Shown here: positions 8,509 through 17,149 of the stretch, in pieces | Numbering within the stretch: the first letter of the stretch is position 1 | Layout of the letters: every line of letters begins with the position of its first letter | Position numbers and translations under genes: made by a program | Assembly (NCBI GenBank): GCA_947303735.1 | Contig: CAMYZD010000002.1 | Span: 1-58,196 of the forward strand | DNA from: an uncultured Bacteroidales bacterium | Lineage (GTDB): Bacteria; Bacteroidota; Bacteroidia; Bacteroidales; P3 | DNA: 58,196 nucleotides | Direction of reading: 5' to 3' | The notes under the pieces: model-generated | What the model saw: the letters and a program-made list of their open reading frames with translations, nothing else | What the model was told of the DNA's origin: nothing | Database searches by the model: none

Positions 8509-9933
8509 ATGCATAAGAATATTGTTTTATTAATGATGGTGACGTTGATGCTGACGGGTTGTGGCGTTGAGCCGCCGGCACCTTATGGCCCCTGTCCGTC
8601 AGAGGCACAGCTGCGTTGGCAGCGTATGGAGATGAATATGTTCTGCCATTTTGGACCAAATACATTTTCGGGTCGTGAATGGGGCGACGGTACGGAACCC
8701 GAAGATATGTTCAACCCGACACTACTCGACTGCCATCAATGGGCTGAGGTGGCGAAGACCGCTGGTATGAAGGGCATTATCATCACCGCCAAGCACCACG
8801 ACGGTTTCTGCCTTTGGCCCAATCCGGCAAGCGACCACACGGTACGACAGTGCCGCTGGCGTGACGGCAAGGGCGATGTACTGCGTGAGTTGTCGGATGC
8901 CTGCGGACAAGCCGGTCTAAAGTTCGGCATCTATATCTCTCCATGGGATCGCAATGCCCCCACATATGGCACGCCTGAATATAACGAGACTTTCCGCCTC
9001 ACGCTTGAGAACGCACTAACGCAATATGGCGACATTTATGAGCAGTGGTTTGACGGTGCCAATGGCGAGGGCCCCAATGGTCGACGGCAGGAATACGATT
9101 GGCCGCTTTTTAACGGCACCGTGGCACGTCTGCAACCGCAAGCAGTCATATTCAGCGATGTGGGGCCGGGCTGTCGTTGGGTGGGCAACGAAGAGGGTAG
9201 GAGTGGAGAGACCTGTTGGTCGCTGCTCAACACTCAAGGGTTCGAGCCAGGAAGGTCGCCTGCTGTGGATGTGCTCAACGAGGGCGAACCTGACGGGACC
9301 TGTTGGCTGCCTGTCGAGACCGATGTCTCCATCCGCCCAGGGTGGTTCTATCATGCCGACGAGCGGCCCAAAAGCCTACAACAGTTGCTTTCCATCTACT
9401 ACACCAGCGTGGGACGCAACTCCTTGTTGCTACTCAATGTGCCACCCGACACAAGAGGACTGATACCCGTCGCCGACTCTCTGCGACTGTTCGAGTTGCG
9501 CAAAGCTCTCGATAGCATCTTTTCCCACGATTTGGCACGGGATGCCCGCGTCACGGCTTCATCCTTCCGTGGCAGAGATTATCGCCCTTCGAATGTAACA
9601 GACACGCAGTATCACCGCTATTGGGCAGTTGACGACTCCTGCCTTTCGCCTACCATAACTCTCTCCTTCGACCACCCAGTCACCTTTAACCGCATCATGC
9701 TGCAAGAGTACATTCCGTTGGGACAACGCGTTGCGCAGTTTGAGGTTGAAGTGATGCAGGGCGAGGATTGGCATCTGCTTAGTAGGGGCACCACCATTGG
9801 CTACAAGCGCATCCTTCTCACCGAACAGACTACAACCACGGCATTGCGCATCCGTTTTGTTGAATGCCGTGCCTGCCCCGTCATCAACCGTGTTGCACTA
9901 TTTCAAGACAATATTTATACCGGCAAATTGTGA
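8509..9933 (+). CDS. Alpha-L-fucosidase, GH29, lipoprotein
   Basis: A 474-residue lipoprotein glycosidase. The signal peptide MHKNIVLLMMVTLMLTGC has its lipobox Cys at position 18. The GH29 barrel is clear: MFCHFGPNTFSGREWGDG, KHHDGFCLWPNPASDHTV, LKFGIYISPWDRN, and the nucleophile Asp region YEQWFDGANGEGPNG. A C-terminal beta domain from about 340 (SHDLARDARVTASSFRGRDY...) resembles an F5/8 type C carbohydrate-binding module. The EQWFDGA context and the appended module suggest the GH29-B type acting on branched alpha-1,3/4 fucosides, but linkage is an inference. It probably acts in the periplasm or on the surface on host or plant glycans. No SusC/D pair lies nearby, so it is not in a classical polysaccharide utilisation locus here. 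Confidence 0.92.
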   Translation: MHKNIVLLMMVTLMLTGCGVEPPAPYGPCPSEAQLRWQRMEMNMFCHFGPNTFSGREWGDGTEPEDMFNPTLLDCHQWAEVAKTAGMKGIIITAKHHDGFCLWPNPASDHTVRQCRWRDGKGDVLRELSDACGQAGLKFGIYISPWDRNAPTYGTPEYNETFRLTLENALTQYGDIYEQWFDGANGEGPNGRRQEYDWPLFNGTVARLQPQAVIFSDVGPGCRWVGNEEGRSGETCWSLLNTQGFEPGRSPAVDVLNEGEPDGTCWLPVETDVSIRPGWFYHADERPKSLQQLLSIYYTSVGRNSLLLLNVPPDTRGLIPVADSLRLFELRKALDSIFSHDLARDARVTASSFRGRDYRPSNVTDTQYHRYWAVDDSCLSPTITLSFDHPVTFNRIMLQEYIPLGQRVAQFEVEVMQGEDWHLLSRGTTIGYKRILLTEQTTTTALRIRFVECRACPVINRVALFQDNIYTGKL

Positions 9934-9941
9934 AAAGTGAA

Positions 9942-10838
9942 ATGAATCGTCAGCTCATAGGCCATCTTGCCAGTTTTGGTGCTTACGCCATATTTGGTCT
10001 CAACATCGTCTTCTGTAAGGATATTGCCAACCAGGGCGAGTTGTCTCCCATCTTCTTATTCACGCTCCGTGCCTTGTGTGCCGGCATTCTCTTTTGGCTG
10101 TTAGGACTCTTCACTCGGCGCGAAAAAGTGCCTCCTATCGACCTCCTGCGCATGGCAGGTGCCGCCTTATTGGGGTTGGTAATACCCCAAATGACTTTCC
10201 TCACGGCCATCACCATGACAGCTCCTATCGACTTGTCGGTTGTGCAGTCTATGACACCTATTATGACCATGTTTGTAGCAGCCATCTTTCTCAAAGAGCC
10301 CATCACATGGAAAAAAGCAGGTGGAGTGGCACTCAGTTTTGCCGGTGTGCTTTGGCTCATATTCCAGTCCACTCATGCCGCAGGTCCTGTGCAAACACGC
10401 CCGCTAGGCATCATTCTCACTATCACCAATGCGCTCTGCTTTGCCTTATATTTGGGTATATGCCGACCAGTAATTCAACGCTATAGTGTGGTGACACTAA
10501 TGAAATGGATGTTCCTTTTTGCCTTTCTGGTCTCGCTGCCTTTCTCAGCGGGGCAGATGCTTGCCCTCGACTATGCAACAGTCCCGGCAAAGGTATGGTG
10601 GGAAGTAGGCTACTTGATTGTATTTGCCACATTTGTTGCCTATTTCCTTATTCCAATCGGTCAGCAACGCATTCGTCCAACTTTGGTGAGCATGTATGGC
10701 TATCTTCAGCCTATCATAGCGTCGGCAGTGGGCATAGCCATTGGTATGGACCGCCTCACATGGATGAAACTTTTGGCGGCAATTTGTGTCTTTGCTGGGG
10801 TCGCCGTCGTCAACCGCAGCCGAGCACGAACGCCATAA
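9942..10838 (+). CDS. EamA/DMT-superfamily transporter
   Basis: A 298-residue protein with about ten hydrophobic segments and the two-fold EamA repeat typical of drug/metabolite transporters (FGAYAIFGLNIVFCKDIANQ at the start of repeat one, LTITNALCFALYLGICRPVIQ at the start of repeat two). The track start at 9864 would overlap the fucosidase; the ATG at 9942 (MNRQLIGHLASFGAY) lies 8 bp after that stop and gives the normal family length. The substrate cannot be predicted; family members export amino acids, nucleotides or drugs. Probably co-transcribed with the fucosidase gene. Confidence 0.9.
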   Translation: MNRQLIGHLASFGAYAIFGLNIVFCKDIANQGELSPIFLFTLRALCAGILFWLLGLFTRREKVPPIDLLRMAGAALLGLVIPQMTFLTAITMTAPIDLSVVQSMTPIMTMFVAAIFLKEPITWKKAGGVALSFAGVLWLIFQSTHAAGPVQTRPLGIILTITNALCFALYLGICRPVIQRYSVVTLMKWMFLFAFLVSLPFSAGQMLALDYATVPAKVWWEVGYLIVFATFVAYFLIPIGQQRIRPTLVSMYGYLQPIIASAVGIAIGMDRLTWMKLLAAICVFAGVAVVNRSRARTP

Positions 10839-10985
10839 ATTTGCTGCTAAATCATGTAAGCTTCAACCCCTCGAAATTGGAGTAATTTGACTATTTTCGT
10901 CCCCTATTTTATAGTTTTTTTAATGGCTATAAGATAATGTTTTGTACTAGTAGTCAGGTAGAAATAAAAAAATAGCAAAAAAAAG

Positions 10986-11016
10986 TTTGCTATTCAAAAA
11001 AAAAGTTGTACTTTTG
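10986..11016 (+). promoter_or_regulatory. Promoter of tRNA-Ala(GGC)
   Basis: TTTG at 10986-10989 (-33) and TACTTTTG at 11009-11016 (-7, TAnnTTTG) are separated by 19 bp, a near-consensus Bacteroidota housekeeping promoter. The tRNA starts 24 bp after the -7 box. Confidence 0.8.
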
Positions 11017-11040
11017 CACCCGCTTTCGAGAGAGAAACAC

Positions 11041-11114
<74 letters not shown>

Positions 11115-11118
11115 CTCC

Positions 11119-11146
11119 AAGAGGTTCAAACGAACCTCTTTTTTTG
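11119..11146 (+). terminator. Intrinsic terminator after tRNA-Ala(GGC)
   Basis: AAGAGGTTC-AAAC-GAACCTCTT forms a 9-bp perfect stem with a 4-nt loop, followed by TTTTTG. Confidence 0.9.
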
Positions 11147-11323
11147 TTTTTCTTACATCTGTGGTTCGTAGGATATTGTTGGTGGCGGGGCGCTTTTTTT
11201 CCCCTCCAATTGTGAATAGTTTCGAGGTCTTCTCCCTTTCTCTGCACGTCGAAAAAAGTGAAGTGAGATACAATAATAGTCGTAATTGAGCGTTACACAC
11301 AATATGTTATAGAAATTATTATC

Positions 11324-12118
11324 ATGTTGCTACAATCCTTGTCTGAGTACATCAACGCCAACGCGCCGATGTCCAATCTCCCTGAATTGCTCGACCTTCA
11401 CCACAGTAACCCCCTAGGCCTGCATCCCATTGTAATACCCATATTCCTATTAGTGGCTGCTGTCGCTATGCATTTGACTACCAACCGTATTTATCATCAA
11501 GACAAGCGTAGCTTCTATCCACTGCTCTACACTTTGGTCGCGCTCGCCGTGGTAGCAACCTACTACTATTGTTTCTCGGACGACTTGCCTCTGTTCGAAG
11601 ACGTTGACCTCCATCGTAAAGAGATTAGTGTCGGCTGGTTCTGCCAGCGGAATGTGGTGGGCTTTGGCTGGTCAATTCTCGGCGAGGTATTGCTCACCTA
11701 TGTCGTCTATTGTTTCATGACAGCATTGATGCAGTTGGTTGCTCATATGAGCGACATGATGGGCATGGAAGAAAAACAATGGCAGGAGTGGCAGGCCGTT
11801 ATCTTCGTTATGATTCTCGGCGCTGCCATCGCTGGTCTGTTCGACGAGTTCGCACCTATCACCGGAGTCTGGATTATGGTAGTGTACCAAGCATTAATGC
11901 TGCTGATGATTGTTGCCAAGATGGTCATCGATATTGTCCGTACCCATAATTTTGGCCGTTGTTTGCTTGTGGCCGCCACTTTCTTTGTCGGTATTGAGGC
12001 TGCCACTATGCTTGCCATTGAATGCATCGAAGGCTACATCTACATTTTCATTCCTGTGGTCTTCATCTTCACCACGGTAAGTGTGCACTACAAGAAGTCG
12101 AAAAAAAGTGACCAGTGA
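11324..12118 (+). CDS. Polytopic membrane protein of unknown function
   Basis: 264 residues with about seven hydrophobic segments (HPIVIPIFLLVAAVAMHL, PLLYTLVALAVVATYYY, GWSILGEVLLTYVVYCFM, WQAVIFVMILGAAIAGLF, GVWIMVVYQALMLLMIVA, LLVAATFFVGIEAATMLA, IYIFIPVVFIFTTVSVHY). No family motif is recognised. It stands alone between two tRNA-Ala genes. Its last codons and stop (KSDQ, aaaagtgaccagtga) run into the dispersed repeat beginning at 12108, so the repeat appears to have supplied the C-terminus. The start at 11324 (MLLQSLSEYI) has no alternative that better fits the first membrane segment. Function unknown; real-gene status rests on length, composition and topology. Confidence 0.7.
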   Translation: MLLQSLSEYINANAPMSNLPELLDLHHSNPLGLHPIVIPIFLLVAAVAMHLTTNRIYHQDKRSFYPLLYTLVALAVVATYYYCFSDDLPLFEDVDLHRKEISVGWFCQRNVVGFGWSILGEVLLTYVVYCFMTALMQLVAHMSDMMGMEEKQWQEWQAVIFVMILGAAIAGLFDEFAPITGVWIMVVYQALMLLMIVAKMVIDIVRTHNFGRCLLVAATFFVGIEAATMLAIECIEGYIYIFIPVVFIFTTVSVHYKKSKKSDQ

Positions 12119-12241
12119 TCAGTGACACGAAATTAAGTAATTAGCGATTAGTGATTAGACAAATGAAGACGGTAGCCAATTCCATTTTTCATTTTTCAAT
12201 TTTCGACTTTCACAGGTCACTGATTACAAGTCACTCATCAG
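12108..12241. repeat. Dispersed intergenic repeat, copy 1
   Basis: Begins GTGACCAGTGATCAGTGACACGAAATTAAG, passes through GATTAGTGATTAGACAAATGAAG and GGTAGCCAATT, then CATTTTTCAATTTTCGACTTTCACAGGTCACT. Closely matches copy 4 at 25215-25305 over about 85 bp. The GTGACC start and GGTCAC end are complementary, so the unit can fold back. It supplies the stop codon of the preceding gene. Confidence 0.8.
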
Positions 12242-12276
12242 AATAAAGTTTTTTTATTCATATTGCGAAAAAGTTG

Positions 12277-12284
12277 TATCTTTG
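12277..12284 (+). promoter_or_regulatory. -7 element of tRNA-Ala(CGC)
   Basis: TATCTTTG fits TAnnTTTG and ends 17 bp before the tRNA. No good TTG lies at the expected -33 distance. Confidence 0.55.
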
Positions 12285-12301
12285 CATCGCATTTCAGCAA
12301 T

Positions 12302-12374
12302 GGGGTATTAGCTCATTTGGTAGAGCATTTGGTTCGCAATCAAAAGGTAACGGGTTCGACTCCCGTATACTCCA
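12302..12374 (+). tRNA. tRNA-Ala, anticodon CGC
   Basis: A 73-nt cloverleaf with acceptor GGGGTAT/ATACTCC plus discriminator A (again G3:U70), D arm GCTC/GAGC, anticodon stem TTTGG/TCAAA closing with a G-T pair, loop TTCGCAA (anticodon CGC, reads GCG), and T arm ACGGG/CCCGT with TTCGACT. The acceptor is identical to the tRNA-Ala(GGC) 1.2 kb upstream, but the anticodon arm differs. Confidence 0.93.
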
Positions 12375-12383
12375 CGATAAGAA

Positions 12384-12450
12384 AGTAAAAACTAAAAGGT
12401 AAAAACTAAAACATGTTCACGAGAAAACACTTTTAGTTTTTACCTTTTGT
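12384..12450. repeat. Inverted AT-rich repeat GTAAAAACTAAAAGG / CCTTTTAGTTTTTAC type, copy 1
   Basis: AAAGTAAAAACTAAAAGGTAAAAACTAAAAC is followed after about 17 nt by ACTTTTAGTTTTTACCTTTTGT, which is complementary. It lies between tRNA-Ala(CGC) and dapB; the same sequence theme recurs at 50408-50460. It may terminate the tRNA transcript. Confidence 0.7.
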
Positions 12451-12461
12451 TTATAGTTGAT

Positions 12462-13211
12462 ATGAAAATAGCTCTTTTAGGATATGGCAAGATGGGCAAG
12501 GCCATTGAGGCTTTGGCCCCCGAACGTGGTCACGAAGTGGTAGTCACTATCGATGACGAGGACGACTGGATGGATAAATTGGACGACTTGCGCGACTGCG
12601 ATGTTGCCATCGAGTTCTCCACCCCCGCCACCGTGGTAGGAAACATCATGCGCTGTTTCGACATGGATATGCCTATCGTGGTTGGCACTACCGGTTGGTA
12701 CGATCAGTTGGAAAGCGTGGCGCACGACTGCCAGCAGCGTGGACAGTCACTCTTTGTCGCCTCCAATTTCAGTATCGGCATGAACATCATGTTCGAGTTA
12801 AATCGTCGGTTGGCCCAGATGATGAACGGATATGATGACTATCAGGTGGAAATCACCGAAACACATCACATCCATAAACTGGATGCCCCTAGTGGCACCG
12901 CTATCACATTGGCCAACGACATCATTGACGAGCTTGACCGTAAGGACGAGTGGCAGCTGCGCAAAACCATCACCGAACAGGGTACTACCGAGGCACACCG
13001 TCGGCTGAAAAAGGATGTAGTGCCAATTATCGCTATCCGCCAGGGCGAAGTTCCGGGTGTCCACGAAGTGGTCTATGACAGCGATATCGACACTCTCACC
13101 CTTCGTCATTCTGCCAAAAGTCGCAAAGGTCTCGCACTGGGTGCTCTGTTGGCTGCTGAATTTCTTGAGGACAAGAAAGGCTACTTCACCATGAAAGACC
13201 TGTTAAGCTAG
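12462..13211 (+). CDS. dapB: 4-hydroxy-tetrahydrodipicolinate reductase
   Basis: Reduces 4-hydroxy-tetrahydrodipicolinate in the lysine/diaminopimelate pathway. The 249-residue product begins MKIALLGYGKMGKAIE with the dinucleotide-binding loop GYGKMG. FSTPATV and the conserved VGTTGW are present. The catalytic/substrate segment is ETHHIHKLDAPSGTAITLA, containing the catalytic His pair and Lys, and the C-terminal domain ends in KKGYFTMKDLL. The track adds five residues from an alternative start at 12447 inside a repeat; the ATG at 12462 matches the family. Upstream 80 bp are repeat sequence, so its promoter is not evident and read-through from the tRNA cannot be excluded. Confidence 0.96.
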   Translation: MKIALLGYGKMGKAIEALAPERGHEVVVTIDDEDDWMDKLDDLRDCDVAIEFSTPATVVGNIMRCFDMDMPIVVGTTGWYDQLESVAHDCQQRGQSLFVASNFSIGMNIMFELNRRLAQMMNGYDDYQVEITETHHIHKLDAPSGTAITLANDIIDELDRKDEWQLRKTITEQGTTEAHRRLKKDVVPIIAIRQGEVPGVHEVVYDSDIDTLTLRHSAKSRKGLALGALLAAEFLEDKKGYFTMKDLLS

Positions 13212-13289
13212 GTAGGTGACTATCGGATGGTGATTTGAGCACTTGATTATCTTTAAACTTTCAAGCTTAGCGAACCATTACGCCTTTAC

Positions 13290-14252
13290 GTGAAACGAAA
13301 GACACATATCCTGCAGTACTTCCTTTTCTCGGCATTGTTGCTTGCCATCATGCTGGGCTGCTCGATGTTGGGTGCTGTGCGCTTCGGCTGGCAGGAGATG
13401 TGGCAGTCGCCAATTTTCCTCAACCTCCGGTTGCCACGTATCGTTCTCTCCGTGTTGGTGGGGGCTGCATTGTCGGTTTGTGGTGCCGCTTATCAGTCCA
13501 TCTTCCGCAATCCGCTCACCGACCCCTATGTCTTGGGCATCTCTTCAGGTGCTTCGCTTGGTGCGGCTATCGCTATCCTTTTGGGTCTTGAGGCCTACCT
13601 GCTGGGCATCGGTGCCTGCGCCCTTGCCACAGGCCTGCTTACCATTGTTGTCATCTATCGTATTGCCTCCATCGGCAACCGCATGCACACTACCACTCTC
13701 TTGCTCACGGGCGTCTGTCTCACATTCCTCATCTCGGCCATTATCTCCTTTCTGATGGTGCTCAATCACGACAAGATGGACAGCATCATCTTCTGGACCA
13801 TGGGTAGCTTTGCCTCTGCCACTTGGCGCGATGTGGTTATTGTGGCCCCGGTCGTTTTGGTGGGCATCGGTGTGGTGCTATACTATTGCCGTGACCTTAA
13901 TCTGCTGCTTGTCGGTAGCGAAACCGCTAAGAGCCTAGGAGTAGAGGTGGAACGGGTCAAGAAAGTGCTGCTTCTAGTCACCACCCTCATGGTCGCCTTC
14001 TGCGTCTCTACCTGTGGCGTGATAGGGTTTGTGGGTCTCGTAGTCCCCCATTGCATCCGCCTTATTTGTGGCCCCGACAATCGCCGTATTATTCCCTACT
14101 CCATTATTTTTGGAGGCCTATTCCTCCTCTTGTGCGACACCTTAGCTCGCACCGTCCTCCGTCCTGCCGAGTTGCCCGTAGGCAGCCTCACGGCACTAGT
14201 CGGAGCGCCCCTTTTCATATATCTCCTCTATCGAAACAAAAAAGGTTATTAA
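13290..14252 (+). CDS. FecCD-family ABC transporter permease (iron-siderophore/heme/cobalamin type)
   Basis: A 320-residue permease with about nine to ten membrane segments. It carries the FecCD hallmarks RLPRIVLSVLVGAALSVCGAAYQ, NPLTDPYVLGISSGASLGAA, GSFASATWRDV and GFVGLVVPHCIRLICGPDNRR (the loop that docks the ATPase), and ends LVGAPLFIYLLYR. The GTG start at 13290 (MKRKTHIL) gives a full-length protein. The ATPase gene follows 37 bp downstream. A periplasmic binding protein and TonB receptor are not in the window, so the substrate (ferric siderophore, heme or B12) cannot be set. Confidence 0.93.
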   Translation: MKRKTHILQYFLFSALLLAIMLGCSMLGAVRFGWQEMWQSPIFLNLRLPRIVLSVLVGAALSVCGAAYQSIFRNPLTDPYVLGISSGASLGAAIAILLGLEAYLLGIGACALATGLLTIVVIYRIASIGNRMHTTTLLLTGVCLTFLISAIISFLMVLNHDKMDSIIFWTMGSFASATWRDVVIVAPVVLVGIGVVLYYCRDLNLLLVGSETAKSLGVEVERVKKVLLLVTTLMVAFCVSTCGVIGFVGLVVPHCIRLICGPDNRRIIPYSIIFGGLFLLLCDTLARTVLRPAELPVGSLTALVGAPLFIYLLYRNKKGY

Positions 14253-14289
14253 TCCCCCTGCCTCATAACTTCTTACCTATCTATCAACC

Positions 14290-15048
14290 ATGATTACACT
14301 CCGCGACCTCTCTTGCAGCTATGGTGACCGAATCGTCCTAAGTCACCTCGATACCCAGTTCGAGGAGGGTGGCTTCTATGCCATCATGGGGGCTAACGGA
14401 TGTGGTAAGACCACCCTCTTGCGTCTCGTGGCGGGTTTGCTTGCTCCTCAACAAGGCACTGTCCTCTTAGATGGCACGAACGTCCTTCAATTCTCTGCCC
14501 GCCAGCTGGCACAACGCATGGCGTTTGTCCGTCAGCATCCTCAGACGGATTTCGAGTTCTCGGCTTTCGAGACCGTCCTCATGGGACGCAACCCATACCA
14601 GCACCACCTTCAGAACGAATCGGAGGCCGACTGGCAGATCGTGGAGCAGTGCATGAAGCATACCAACACCTGGCACCTTCGCTTTGCTAAGCCCAACGAG
14701 ATGAGTGGAGGCGAGTTGCAGCGGGTGATGATAGCTCGGGCACTGGCTCAGCAAACCCCTATCCTGCTGCTCGACGAGCCAGTCTCAAACCTCGATATCT
14801 CCCACCAATTCGAGATACTAGACCTCTTGCGTCAAATCAATCGTGAGCAGCACAAGACCGTCCTCCTTGTCATCCACGACCTTAACATGGCTTGGCAGTA
14901 TTGCGACCGCTTGCTGTTGCTCCACCAAGGCGGCATCCAATACCAAGGCCCCACCCACGAAGGCCTCACCCTCGACAATATCTCCACCGTCTTCGGAGTT
15001 ACAGCCAACCTCCAAGGCGACACCATCTGCCTCAGTCCTCGTCATTAG
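14290..15048 (+). CDS. ABC transporter ATP-binding protein, FecE/FhuC/BtuD type
   Basis: A 252-residue ATPase partner of the preceding permease. Walker A is GANGCGKT (34-41), the Q-loop region reads AFVRQHPQTDFEFSAFETVLMGR, the signature is EMSGGELQRVMIARAL, Walker B is ILLLDEPVSNLD, and the switch His is in LLVIHDLNMAWQYCDRLLLL. The VxxGRxPY-like segment (VLMGRNPYQHH) and HDLN motif are typical of iron/cobalamin importers. It ends two bases before the next gene, implying one operon. Confidence 0.93.
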   Translation: MITLRDLSCSYGDRIVLSHLDTQFEEGGFYAIMGANGCGKTTLLRLVAGLLAPQQGTVLLDGTNVLQFSARQLAQRMAFVRQHPQTDFEFSAFETVLMGRNPYQHHLQNESEADWQIVEQCMKHTNTWHLRFAKPNEMSGGELQRVMIARALAQQTPILLLDEPVSNLDISHQFEILDLLRQINREQHKTVLLVIHDLNMAWQYCDRLLLLHQGGIQYQGPTHEGLTLDNISTVFGVTANLQGDTICLSPRH

Positions 15049-15050
15049 CT

Positions 15051-15917
15051 ATGAAACGCATATTGTTGTCTGTCGTATTCTGCTTAGCCTGCTTGTCGGC
15101 CTTCGCTACAGGGCAGGAGAGCGATGTAATATATTATCGCGGTCAGCGGTGGAGGCTCTTGGCTAGGCCTGCCGATGCCGATTCATTGTTGTCTGACGCA
15201 CTGGCTAAAAGCCTACCCCAAGACAGGTGCAAATCTACTGCCAATTGGGGTGGATATGTCGGCTATTGGAGTGTGTGTGGCGGCATGCTTGTGCTCGACA
15301 GCATTTGGATAGAGAACCTTAAGGATGGCGAATGTGTGGATGCCACGTTGCCCAAATCTTTCATCCAGCAGGTATTTAAAGCTTATGACGAGAAAGGAGT
15401 TGTCGTGACTCGCTGGTATTCGGGTACCCTGCGGCTGGCCCAAGGCAACATGATTCGTTACGAACATGACGGCTGGAACCGTAACTACGAGACTGAAATG
15501 GAATTGACTGTCCACAACGGAGGTGTTGTCGACAGTGTGGAATACCACAATAGGATAGTCTGCGAAGGCTTCGACTTAGAGAGTTTAGAGAGTCTTTCCC
15601 TGCAAGCCTTGAAAGAATGGGACAGTCTACAGCTAGGATTCCTTCCGATAGCCAAGCAGTACCCCCAACTTAATGGTAAAGAGCGTATCTTTTTCGTAGT
15701 TTCTGATTTCTCGGTCGACCCTCAGGGCAACCTGACTGATATAGCCAAAGTCAGCTGTCATGCACAATTGGATGAAAAACTAGAGCAACAACTAGCACTA
15801 GAGTTCAAACGCTATCTGATGAACATCCGCCCGTGGAAGGTGTTATACATCAAAGGAAAATACTGCATACCACATCCGGGAACTTGGTCTATCCCGATAA
15901 GGCTTAATTCTCAATAA
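15051..15917 (+). CDS. Secreted protein of unknown function, TonB-C-like C-terminus possible
   Basis: 288 residues beginning with a clear signal peptide (MKRILLSVVFCLACLSAFATGQ). The track start at 14892 lies inside the ABC gene; the ATG at 15051 follows its stop by two bases and restores the signal peptide. No named domain is certain. The C-terminal 70 residues (FFVVSDFSVDPQGNLTDI... then IRPWKVLYIKGK) resemble the beta-alpha-beta layout of TonB C-terminal domains (VDPQGNLTD matches the xVDxxGxVxD theme), but this is a weak structural resemblance. Position after an iron-type ABC transporter is consistent with an envelope role; nothing shows one directly. Confidence 0.7.
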   Translation: MKRILLSVVFCLACLSAFATGQESDVIYYRGQRWRLLARPADADSLLSDALAKSLPQDRCKSTANWGGYVGYWSVCGGMLVLDSIWIENLKDGECVDATLPKSFIQQVFKAYDEKGVVVTRWYSGTLRLAQGNMIRYEHDGWNRNYETEMELTVHNGGVVDSVEYHNRIVCEGFDLESLESLSLQALKEWDSLQLGFLPIAKQYPQLNGKERIFFVVSDFSVDPQGNLTDIAKVSCHAQLDEKLEQQLALEFKRYLMNIRPWKVLYIKGKYCIPHPGTWSIPIRLNSQ

Positions 15918-15932
15918 AAAATACGATAAAAG

Positions 15933-16823
15933 ATGACTCGCGAGCAAAAGATATACAAAGTAACTCTGGTAGGCAGTGCCGGTAATGTGGCGCTGCTCAC
16001 CTTCAAGTTTGTTGCTGGTTTTTTGGGGCATAGTGCCGCCATGATGGCCGATGCGGTGCATTCGCTTTCCGACTTCATGACCGATATTATTGTACTGCTC
16101 TTTGTGCGTGTTAGTGCCAAACCGCAGGATGAGTCGCACGACTATGGCCATGGCAAGTATGAGACCTTGGCCTCCTTCTTTGTGGGGTTGGCGCTGGTGG
16201 CGGCCGCCACAGGCATCATCGTCAGTGGCTCGGTGAAGTTTGCCTCGTGGCTGCGCGGTGAGCAACTTCCGGCTCCAGGCCGGTTGGCTCTGTGGGCTGC
16301 GCTCCTCTCCATCGTGGTCAAGGAACTGCTGTATCGCTATACTGTCCATGAAGGTAAGAAGTTGGAGTCGGATGCCGTGGTGGCAAACGCCTGGCATCAT
16401 CGCAGCGACGCGCTTTCCTCCATAGGTGCCGCCATAGGCATCGGAGGTGCCATTCTGCTGGGTGACCGCTGGACGGTGCTCGACCCCCTTGCTTCCATCG
16501 TTGTAGGTGCCCTGTTGGTGAAGGTGGCGGTCGACTTGTTGAAGGGGAGCATGAATGAACTGACCGAGAGCTCTCTGTCGGCTGATACCGAGAAGGAGAT
16601 AGAGGACATCATCAAGGCGTGTCCCGATGTTTGTGAGCCACACAATATCCGTACCCGCAAGATAGGCAACCGCATTGCCATCGAGGCGCATATCCGCATG
16701 GATGGCGACACCCCTCTACGCGTGGCCCACGACCGTGCCACCGACATCGAGCACCGACTCAAGGCCCGCTTCGGCAAGCAGACCCATGTCACCCTCCACA
16801 TGGAGCCAACAAAATGTGAGTAA
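15933..16823 (+). CDS. Cation diffusion facilitator (CDF) metal exporter
   Basis: A 296-residue inner-membrane antiporter exporting Zn2+/Fe2+/Mn2+ or similar. Membrane helices carry the metal sites in MMADAVHSLSDFMTDII (His/Asp of helix 2) and VVANAWHHRSDALSSIG (HxxxD of helix 5). The soluble C-terminal domain shows IRTRKIGNRIAIEAHIRMDGD and ends with HVTLHMEP, the usual CDF dimerisation ferredoxin-like fold. The HHxxD pattern would allow Fe/Zn but does not settle specificity. Fifteen bp after the preceding ORF, hence possibly part of the same metal-related transcription unit. Confidence 0.94.
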   Translation: MTREQKIYKVTLVGSAGNVALLTFKFVAGFLGHSAAMMADAVHSLSDFMTDIIVLLFVRVSAKPQDESHDYGHGKYETLASFFVGLALVAAATGIIVSGSVKFASWLRGEQLPAPGRLALWAALLSIVVKELLYRYTVHEGKKLESDAVVANAWHHRSDALSSIGAAIGIGGAILLGDRWTVLDPLASIVVGALLVKVAVDLLKGSMNELTESSLSADTEKEIEDIIKACPDVCEPHNIRTRKIGNRIAIEAHIRMDGDTPLRVAHDRATDIEHRLKARFGKQTHVTLHMEPTKCE

Positions 16824-17149
16824 GAAATGGTCTAACCTTCTTCCCAGAGTGGTTAGGTGGTGCTTTCGAGGTGCCTTTGGTCGATTGTCGCATCTTCACC
16901 GTTCGTTATTAGATTCATCATCGTTTTGCATAGCGATGGGTAATAGGTTTTATATTTGATATTCAGAGAATAAAACATTTATTCATTGTTTTTCCATCCT
17001 TGAGATGGTCTTAGGTGAGGGGGTGTCTGAAAGAGAGTGGTGGGGGCGGGTTTGGTGGTGTGTGGAGGGGCAATTTGGGGACTATTTTTTACGAAAAAGT
17101 CATTATGTCAATATTTATTTATATTTTTGTAGATTAATTTGCGAGTATT
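16824..17149. other. Intergenic region with G-rich tract and promoter for holB
   Basis: 326 bp without a credible ORF. Positions 17015-17080 are strongly G-rich on the plus strand (runs of 3-5 G). The last 50 bp are AT-rich and contain the -7 element TATTTTTG at 17122-17129, 20 bp upstream of the holB ATG. Confidence 0.6.
17122..17129 (+). promoter_or_regulatory. -7 element upstream of holB
   Basis: TATTTTTG matches TAnnTTTG and is embedded in an AT-rich tract; the -33 element is weak. Confidence 0.5.
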
